Shown piece by piece: positions 5,665 through 12,720 of a stretch of DNA of 12,720 bases. Location: contig DHJA01000192.1 of the NCBI GenBank assembly GCA_002404095.1, positions 465-13,184 of the forward strand. Reading direction: 5' to 3'. The notes beneath the pieces were generated by a model. It saw only the letters and a program-made list of their open reading frames with translations, had not been told where the DNA came from and made no database searches. Each line of letters begins with the position of its first letter. Position 1 is the first letter of the stretch. The position numbers and the translations under genes are program-made. The DNA is from Planctomycetaceae bacterium UBA4732. Its GTDB lineage: Bacteria; Planctomycetota; Planctomycetia; Gemmatales; Gemmataceae.

Positions 5665-6561
5665 CTATTTATCTTTAACCGGCGTCGATTCCACTTGCGG
5701 TTTCGCGTCGGTGGGCTTGTCAGGCTCGACGGCCGTAGACGGCGCCACCGGCGCGGGCGCGCCGATGATTAAAGGAGGCGGATTCGGCGCGACAAGACCC
5801 CCTGGAACGAGACCACCGGGAAACGCAATCGTCCCAGCGCCCGGCTGGCCTGGCTGGTTCTGCTGCTGAAGGTCCGGGTCGGCGCGCATCTCGTTGGCGG
5901 TCTCCTTTTTGGTCACGAACAGGACATTGCCGACGCGAACCGACTTGAGACCGGCCATCTCCGCCAACAGGCGCACGGCCGTCTCCAGCGGCACGTCCTC
6001 CAACTGAATGCTCACCGGCGCCTTGGCTTCCTTCTCCACGCGGGTATCCAGGATAAGGTTGGTCGCCGTCTCGCGCGACAACAGTTTCAGGGCCGTCGTG
6101 AACTCCACTTTACTCAAATCCAGGTTGACGCGCTGGCGCATTTGCCGAAGCATCGCCATGTCTTCCGTGGTGATGACTACCGTGTCGCCGATGGATGCGA
6201 AGCTAAGGCCATACGGCGAGAGAATGGCGCGCAGCGCCGTGCGTACCTTAACATCCTTGAGGTCCACATCGACCGGCGACGGCGGCTGGTCGGGCGTGAA
6301 GCCGAGCGTTTGCTGAATGGTGAGACTGTCTAGGACGAAATTGATTTTGCTCTTTTCGCGCAGCATATCGACGGCCACGTTCAGCGGCTGGCGTTCGATT
6401 TTGAGAGTGACGGTCTTGTCAAGTGCCGTGTGCAGTTTGTCGACGGGATTGACGGCCTTCTCGAGCGCGGCCGGCGCCGCCGGAAGGAGGGAGGGCGCCA
6501 TCGCCCAGACCAGGACGGCGCCGGCGGCGAGGGTTTGCCAGCAAGCGGGAACCGTGCGCAT
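5665..6561 (-). CDS. Secreted protein with tandem secretin/TonB short N-terminal (STN) type domains
   Basis: A 298-aa protein, counted from ATG 6561, which has AGGAG eight bases upstream; an ATG at 6600 would add 13 residues without a good site. The N-terminus (MRTVPACWQTLAAG, hydrophobic to about residue 30, ending AAPAA) looks like a signal peptide. Two repeats of the STN/secretin N0 fold follow. The first runs from VTLKIERQPLNVAVDML to DTVVITTED, the second from VNLDLSKVEFTTALKLL to GNVLFVTKK. Each has the family's beta-alpha-beta pattern with a terminal GxxxxVT strand. The C-terminal 80 residues are Pro/Gln/Gly-rich and probably disordered. A secretin barrel (GspD/PilQ C-terminal domain) is absent, so it is not a pore by itself. 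It could be a periplasmic adaptor or scaffold; the partner is unknown. The gene diverges from the TPR/FG-GAP gene. Confidence 0.75.
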   Translation of the reverse strand: MRTVPACWQTLAAGAVLVWAMAPSLLPAAPAALEKAVNPVDKLHTALDKTVTLKIERQPLNVAVDMLREKSKINFVLDSLTIQQTLGFTPDQPPSPVDVDLKDVKVRTALRAILSPYGLSFASIGDTVVITTEDMAMLRQMRQRVNLDLSKVEFTTALKLLSRETATNLILDTRVEKEAKAPVSIQLEDVPLETAVRLLAEMAGLKSVRVGNVLFVTKKETANEMRADPDLQQQNQPGQPGAGTIAFPGGLVPGGLVAPNPPPLIIGAPAPVAPSTAVEPDKPTDAKPQVESTPVKDK

Positions 6562-6569
6562 GCGTTCGA

Positions 6570-6574
6570 CTCCT
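6570..6574 (-). promoter_or_regulatory. Ribosome binding site that decides the start of the STN protein
   Basis: AGGAG on the minus strand lies eight bases before the ATG at 6561 and lies downstream of the alternative ATG at 6600. It therefore supports the shorter protein, whose signal-peptide-like N-terminus starts at once. Confidence 0.65.
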
Positions 6575-6748
6575 ATCCGGGGGAATGGATGCGGACGCAC
6601 TCTCTACCGCGTCCTATTACCTTCCAGGGTACTTCTCTCCTATGGTGTTCGCAAGAGCCGGCTTCCCATTCGCCGAAGCGCGACGATCTTTCAAGGAAGA
6701 AACCGCGTACAACACCTAGGGCGCTCGTTATCCCAAAGGCACGTGGTC
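6575..6748. other. Divergent intergenic region without clear promoter
   Basis: This 174-base stretch separates two divergent genes and must hold promoters for both. I cannot find a convincing -35/-10 pair in either direction. The best minus-strand candidate is TTGCGA followed after 17 bases by TACCCT, which is poor. No hairpin or repeat stands out. Confidence 0.4.
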
Positions 6749-9700
6749 ATGGCTTCCTCTATTTCCTCCCGCAAATGGCGTCTTATTGTAGGGACGGTTC
6801 TGATCGTCCTCGTGGCGGGGCTGGTCGCCGGCGGTTACTGGCTCTGGCGCCCATCGCCATGTCCGCGGCCAGATATGACGGCCGTGATGCACGCCAACAA
6901 CCGCGGCATCGGCCACATGGAGCAATTCAAGTACGATCTGGCCCAAAGCGATTTCGAGGAAGCCGTCCGCCTGGCGCCCGACTGCTGGATGCCCGGCCGC
7001 ATTAACCTCGGCATCGCCCTGCTCAACCAGAAAGACCCTCCTTTTCTGGCCCGCGCCATTCAAGCATTCGACGAAGTCCTCAAACAGGAACCCGACAATC
7101 CTTATGCCCATTATTGCCTCGGCGTCATTGCCGAGTACCAGGGGCATCTGACGAAGGCCGTCCCAGAATTCGAGGCCGTCACTCGCATCGACCCCAACGA
7201 CGCTCACGCCTGGATGCACCTCGGCGCCTGCGTCGGACAGCTGAACTTCAACGACCCCTCCGCGCGGGCGGCGGGCTACTTACGAACGGCGCTACGGCTC
7301 AACCCCAACTTGAACGAGGCTCGCTACCGATTGGCCCAGGATCCCAACACCAGCGACGCCGAAAAGACGACGCTGCTGGCTGACAAAGAAACGCTCGCGC
7401 GGGCCGTCTGGGAGGATCCCAGCGAACTGATCTACTCGACTATGGGCCGTTACGCGGACGTTATAGGCCGGAGCGCCGATCCGTCTCTAAAGCCGGCAGT
7501 CGGCCCGCTGCCGCTGTTCCGGCCAAGCGACTCCTTTCACGTCACGCTCGCCCCCGGCGCCCATTGGGCAAAAGCCGACGAACTTGGCGACGGCGCGGTC
7601 GGCGACTTGCGCCGCGAAGCACGGCGCCGCTTCGGCGCGACGATGGTGCTGCTCGACTACAATCACGATGGCAAATTGGACATATTCCTAGTTGGCGCGG
7701 TCGTGGAAAAAGGCAAAGTGCGCGATCTGCTGTTGCGCAACGACGGCGACGGTCGTTTCACCGACATTACCACCGAAGCCGGATTGGCCGGCGAACGTAC
7801 AAGTCTGGGCTGCGCTGTGGCCGACTACGACAACGACGGTTTTCCTGATCTTTTGATAACCGGAGCCGGCGCGCAGAAGCTGTTCCGCAACACCGGCGAC
7901 GGGCGTTTCGAGGACGTGACCGCCAAAGCCGGACTCGACAAAGTGACGACGGTATGTCTCGGCGCCGGCTGGGCCGACCTCGACCAGGACGGCGATTTGG
8001 ACCTTATCCTATGCCAATACGCGGATACGCCGGAACTCGCGTTGAACACGATGCGCGGCGGCAAGGCGGAAAGCGCCCCCGGCTTGGCGGTATTCCTCAA
8101 CGTCGGCGAAGCGCCGCCGAACCCGGCCGGTCATCTTGACGGCCTGACTACCGCCTTTCGACGCGCCGGCGGCCCTGAAGCGCTACTCGTCAAGGGGCCG
8201 ACGACCGGCGTGGCGCTGAGCGACGTGGACGGCGACCGCGACCTCGACCTGCTGGCGCTGGCGGACGGCGCCGCTCCGGCGGTGGTCCTCAATGATCGCC
8301 TGTTGCGCTTCCATTGGGCAAACGGGTCGGTCGCCGGCGCGCAAGCGTGGAACGGCGCGCTCGTGCTGGACGCCGACCACGACGAACGCTCCGATCTATT
8401 CCTTGTTCCCGCCGGCAAGTCGCCGATTTTGTTGCTGAGCGGCGGCCGCGCGACGGGCGACGACGCGGCCCATTGGTTCCACGAGGGGGCGACGAACTCC
8501 CCGCCGCTGCGGCAAGCGCAAGCGATTGATGTGGACCTGGACGGTTGGACCGACGTCGTGGGTTTGTCCCAAGACGGCAAGCCGGTGTTGCTGCACAACG
8601 ACGGGACCGGGCGGTTGGTCCTCACGCCCCATGCCTTCGGCCCCGACGAGGGCTGGCCCGCCGATGTTGTCGCCGTGGCCGCCGTGCCACTGACAGAGCC
8701 TTGTCATTGCGATCTGCTCGTCTGGTCGGAGACGAACGGCCTGCAAATGCGCCAAAGCAAGGGCAACGGCAACAACGGCTTGGACCTAGAATTGACCGGC
8801 TTGCGCGAGAGATCCGGCGGTGATTCCAAAAGCTCACACACTCTGCGCACCAACGCCGACGGCATCGGCGTTTGGGCGATTGCCCAAGCCGGTACGCTTT
8901 GGACCGGAGCGGAGAATACCACCTTGTCCGCCGGCCTGGGCCAATCGCGGCTGCCGTTGACGCTCGGCATCGGCCCCGCCGACCAGGCCGATGTGCTGCG
9001 CCTGCGCTGGCCCGATGGCATGGTGCAGGCGGAATTGAACGTGCTAACGTGCGACCCCCAGCGAATTAAGGAAACCGACCGCAAAGGCACTTCCTGCCCC
9101 GTCCTTTTCACCTGGAACGGCCAGCGCTTCACCTATGTCACCGACTTCCTTGGCGCCGGCTCGATGGGCGAACTCGGCGCCGACGGACGGACGCGCACGC
9201 CGCGGCCCGAAGAATCGGTCAAAATCGAGGCCGACCAATTGATCCCGCGCGACGGCCAATACGTCCTCAAGATCGCGGAGCCGATGGACGAGATACTATA
9301 CCTCGATCATCTGCAATTGGTGGTCCTCGATCATCCCAAAGACGTATCGGTCTATCCCGACGAGCGCTTCGCCGAGGAACCGCCGCCCAGCCAGGACCTG
9401 CTTGCGTTTCGCACCAAAGTATTTCCCGTCCAGGCGCGCGACCATCGCGGCCGGGACATAACCGAGACGCTGCGCGAACGCGACGGCAAAACGGTGGACG
9501 GTTTCGACGCCCGCTCATGGATTGGCTTCGCGGAAGACCATTGGGTCGAACTGGACTTCGGCGACCGGTTGGCGAAGGTTGGGCCGCACGACCGGCTGTT
9601 CCTGTGCCTAGCCGGATGGACCGACTATCCCTATCCCGAATCGATCTATGCGGCGCAACAGGCCGGCGTACCCATGCGGCCGCCGGTAATGGAACGGCTC

Positions 9701-10378
9701 GGCGCCGACGGGCAATGGAAGCCGGTGGGCGGCGACTTCGGCTTCCCGGCCGGACTGCCGCGCGTCATGACGAAGGACGTGACCGGATTGCTCGGCGGAT
9801 CGTCGTGCCGGATACGATTGCGGACCAACCTGCAAATCTATTGGGACCAGATCTATGCCGCCCCGCTGTTGGAGACGGCGAAAGAAGGGACGAAGGGCGA
9901 GGTCCGCGTGACGCTGCTGGAAGTGACGGACGCGACGCTGGCGGCGCGCGGCATCCTACGGCAAACGGCGCCGGCCGGCGGGCCGCTCGTCGAGTTCGAC
10001 GCCGACCGCACGGAATCCGTGGCGGTGACGCGCTGGACCGGCGCGCTGACAAAGCTGGGGCCGGTAACGGAATTGTTACGCCGCGCCGACGACTGCTTCG
10101 TGGTGTGCGGCCCCGGCGACGAGATCACCGTGCGTTTCGACGCCGGCCGACTGCCGCCGTTGCCCGACGGCTGGACGCGCTCATTCGTGCTAAAAACTCG
10201 CGGCTACTGCAAGGATTCCTCCTTGTTCACGGAAACCGGCGGCGCCGTGGGGCCGCAGCCGTTCCGGGCCATGAGCCGCTATCCCTACGGAGCGGAGGAA
10301 CATCCGCCGGCCGAAGCGGAAGCATCATGGCGCCGTTGGAACACGCGACGCCTCGGGCCGGACGCCTCAAGACGGTAG
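6749..10378 (+). CDS. Membrane-anchored TPR + FG-GAP/VCBS repeat + UnbV (CRTAC1-like) protein
   Basis: A 1209-aa protein starting at ATG 6749. Two codons upstream a GTG is also in frame, and AAAGG stands near either. A single N-terminal membrane helix (about 11-33) anchors it, with the bulk outside the cytoplasm. TPR-like repeats follow (about 45-160, for instance FEEAVRLAP, AFDEVLKQEPDNPYAH, EFEAVTRIDPNDAHAW). At least six FG-GAP/VCBS motifs with calcium-loop-like D-x-D/N-x-D-G occur at about 300-640 (DYNHDGKLD, DYDNDGFPD, DLDQDGDLD, DVDGDRDLD, DADHDERSD, DVDLDGWTD). An ASPIC/UnbV-like segment (RLRWPDGMVQ) lies near 750. The last 425 residues, from CPVLFTWNG, form a large module ending in GPGDEITVRFDA, GWTRSFVLK and MSRYPY, known from CRTAC1-type proteins of planctomycetes and acidobacteria. 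It probably binds protein or carbohydrate at the cell surface; no enzymatic motif is seen. The frame also stays open upstream to 6317, but that part overlaps the STN gene. Confidence 0.88.
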   Translation: MASSISSRKWRLIVGTVLIVLVAGLVAGGYWLWRPSPCPRPDMTAVMHANNRGIGHMEQFKYDLAQSDFEEAVRLAPDCWMPGRINLGIALLNQKDPPFLARAIQAFDEVLKQEPDNPYAHYCLGVIAEYQGHLTKAVPEFEAVTRIDPNDAHAWMHLGACVGQLNFNDPSARAAGYLRTALRLNPNLNEARYRLAQDPNTSDAEKTTLLADKETLARAVWEDPSELIYSTMGRYADVIGRSADPSLKPAVGPLPLFRPSDSFHVTLAPGAHWAKADELGDGAVGDLRREARRRFGATMVLLDYNHDGKLDIFLVGAVVEKGKVRDLLLRNDGDGRFTDITTEAGLAGERTSLGCAVADYDNDGFPDLLITGAGAQKLFRNTGDGRFEDVTAKAGLDKVTTVCLGAGWADLDQDGDLDLILCQYADTPELALNTMRGGKAESAPGLAVFLNVGEAPPNPAGHLDGLTTAFRRAGGPEALLVKGPTTGVALSDVDGDRDLDLLALADGAAPAVVLNDRLLRFHWANGSVAGAQAWNGALVLDADHDERSDLFLVPAGKSPILLLSGGRATGDDAAHWFHEGATNSPPLRQAQAIDVDLDGWTDVVGLSQDGKPVLLHNDGTGRLVLTPHAFGPDEGWPADVVAVAAVPLTEPCHCDLLVWSETNGLQMRQSKGNGNNGLDLELTGLRERSGGDSKSSHTLRTNADGIGVWAIAQAGTLWTGAENTTLSAGLGQSRLPLTLGIGPADQADVLRLRWPDGMVQAELNVLTCDPQRIKETDRKGTSCPVLFTWNGQRFTYVTDFLGAGSMGELGADGRTRTPRPEESVKIEADQLIPRDGQYVLKIAEPMDEILYLDHLQLVVLDHPKDVSVYPDERFAEEPPPSQDLLAFRTKVFPVQARDHRGRDITETLRERDGKTVDGFDARSWIGFAEDHWVELDFGDRLAKVGPHDRLFLCLAGWTDYPYPESIYAAQQAGVPMRPPVMERLGADGQWKPVGGDFGFPAGLPRVMTKDVTGLLGGSSCRIRLRTNLQIYWDQIYAAPLLETAKEGTKGEVRVTLLEVTDATLAARGILRQTAPAGGPLVEFDADRTESVAVTRWTGALTKLGPVTELLRRADDCFVVCGPGDEITVRFDAGRLPPLPDGWTRSFVLKTRGYCKDSSLFTETGGAVGPQPFRAMSRYPYGAEEHPPAEAEASWRRWNTRRLGPDASRR

Positions 10379-10492
10379 GTCTTTCCCTGGCATTGGCGCA
10401 AGAGTTACGCCGGACGATTTCGCCGCGTCAGCCATAAGCAAGAAGCGTTTTTCTTGAAGCCAACGCCAAAAGCCCATTATGCGCTCTTTCAT
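10367..10492 (-). CDS. Possible 41-aa protein downstream of the lip gene
   Basis: An ORF that begins MKERIMGFWRWLQEKRF and ends KDLPS, eight bases after the lip stop codon. The second ATG (MGFWRW) has GAAAGAG upstream as a weak ribosome site. The N-terminus could form an amphipathic helix rich in W, R and K. The ORF fills most of the gap between lip and the convergent FG-GAP gene and overlaps the latter's end by 12 bases. It would be the third gene of the gcvPB-lip unit. It matches no family I know and may be a chance ORF. Confidence 0.3.
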   Translation of the reverse strand: MKERIMGFWRWLQEKRFLLMADAAKSSGVTLAPMPGKDLPS

Positions 10493-10500
10493 TGTGTATA

Positions 10501-11225
10501 TCAGCGCTTGTCGTTCCACGCCGGCTGGGAATACTTCTCCGCGACGAGGGCGTCGATGCGACGGCGTTCTTCCTCGGTCCAGTCGCTGGCTTGCAAGAGC
10601 CATCCGGTGCGGCGAATGAAACTTTCTTTCACGGCGCCGGCGACCTCCAGCCCCGAGAGCCGACGGCTGCACAATTCGGCGACGCCAGGCAGCGCGAGCG
10701 TGTAGGGACTGGCGGCCAGCAGGACGGCGCCGTGTTGGAGCAGAGCGCCGCGTTGACGCCGTTGAGCGCTGCCGACGATCTTGTTCGGGCCGATGCGAAG
10801 ATCGCCAGGCGTATGGTGCAGATAGCAGAGTACGTCGCCATGTTTCACATCCTGGCCGACGCTTTCCGGCACGGCGCCAAGTCTGGCCAGCGCTTCTGCG
10901 ACGATGGCGTGCATCCGAAGCAGCCACGACTCGCCGCGAGTTTGCCATGACGTTCCGGCCGGTAGAGCGAGGGAGTAGGTCAATTCGTGATGATGAACCA
11001 GCGCCGCGCCGCCGGTAGGCCGGCGGACGTAAGGGAGATTCGCAAGAAGCGGATCGTAAATGTGGACAGTGTGGGGCTGGAAGTATCCAAGGCTAAGCGC
11101 GGCCGCCGACCAGCCGTAAAATCGCAAGGACGCCTGGCCGGCGCCGGCCGCTTCCAGCAGGGTTTCGTCGGCGGCCATGTTGTGCGGGCCGTCGGCTTCG
11201 GCAAACGGCAACAGACGCACGACGC

Positions 11226-11229
<4 letters not shown>
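10501..11229 (-). CDS. Lipoyl-protein maturation enzyme: octanoyltransferase (LipM-like) or lipoate-protein ligase A
   Basis: A 242-aa member of the biotin/lipoate transferase (BPL/LplA/LipB) superfamily, which attaches octanoyl or lipoyl groups to a lysine of carrier proteins such as the glycine cleavage H protein. The signatures are VRRPTGGAALVHHHELTYSL (residues 68-87), the lipoyl-binding RRxxGG motif, and NKIVGSAQRR (149-158) with the conserved K150. Cys135 in the VLCYLHHTPGDL segment stands where LipM-type octanoyltransferases have their catalytic cysteine, which favours LipM over LplA; this is an alignment by eye. The start ATG overlaps the gcvPB stop (ATGA, 11226-11229), so the two genes are translationally coupled. 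The neighbour suggests its natural substrate is the GCS H protein. A pure salvage ligase cannot be excluded. Confidence 0.85.
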
Positions 11230-12680
<1,451 letters not shown>

Positions 12681-12720
12681 AAGTTGAGTCGTTGTTCTAG
12701 TTTAGCCGCGACCCGAAGGG

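Noticed and set aside
6317..6748. Upstream extension of the TPR/FG-GAP protein by 144 residues
   Set aside because: It overlaps the STN gene in antisense and the added residues look random; the protein starting at 6749 begins at once with a plausible membrane anchor.
10439..10456. Inverted repeat CAAGAA/TTCTTG with a T run as a bidirectional terminator
   Set aside because: The stem is only six mostly A-T pairs, too weak to claim as a terminator; it also lies within the possible 41-aa ORF.

Overview
The window looks like a piece of a large, moderately GC-rich bacterial chromosome, most likely a planctomycete close to Gemmataceae. This placement is inferred from several traits: the divergent switch I of EF-Tu, a very large TPR/FG-GAP/UnbV protein, an orphan secretin-N-terminal protein, a HEPN gene pair, tRNA genes without encoded CCA, and the general gene style. 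None of these is decisive alone.

Layout. (1) Positions 1-1315, minus strand: a translation operon reading promoter, tRNA-Thr(UGU), tRNA-Tyr(GUA), tRNA-Gly(UCC), HNH endonuclease gene, tRNA-Thr(GGU), tuf (5' part only). The tRNA and tuf order is that of E. coli thrU-tyrU-glyT-thrT-tufB, but an HNH endonuclease gene sits between the Gly and Thr(GGU) genes. It ends one base before the Thr tRNA. (2) Positions 1375-2235, plus strand: a two-gene cassette with its own promoter, coding for a 110-aa protein of unknown family and a HEPN-like protein. It resembles a toxin-antitoxin pair but has no recognisable MNT nucleotidyltransferase. (3) Positions 2251-5418, minus strand: a soluble hybrid histidine kinase with three PAS domains, HisKA, HATPase, two receivers and an HPt. 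(4) Positions 5665-6561 (minus) and 6749-10378 (plus): a divergent pair, a secreted protein with tandem secretin/TonB short N-terminal (STN) type domains and a 1209-aa membrane-anchored TPR + FG-GAP/VCBS + UnbV protein. (5) Positions 10501-12680, minus strand: gcvPB (glycine decarboxylase subunit 2) overlapping by 4 bases a LipM/LplA-type lipoyl-protein maturation enzyme, with a possible 41-aa ORF behind it.

How the parts work together. The tRNA-tuf operon supplies translation factors. The gcvPB-lip pair links glycine cleavage with lipoylation of its H protein. The STN and TPR/FG-GAP proteins are both predicted to act outside the cytoplasm. The HNH gene and the HEPN cassette have lower GC than their neighbours in the stretches I counted (about 48-53% against about 63% in one kinase-gene line) and look like acquired, possibly selfish or defensive, elements placed in and beside the tRNA-tuf operon. 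They are the most interesting parts of the window.
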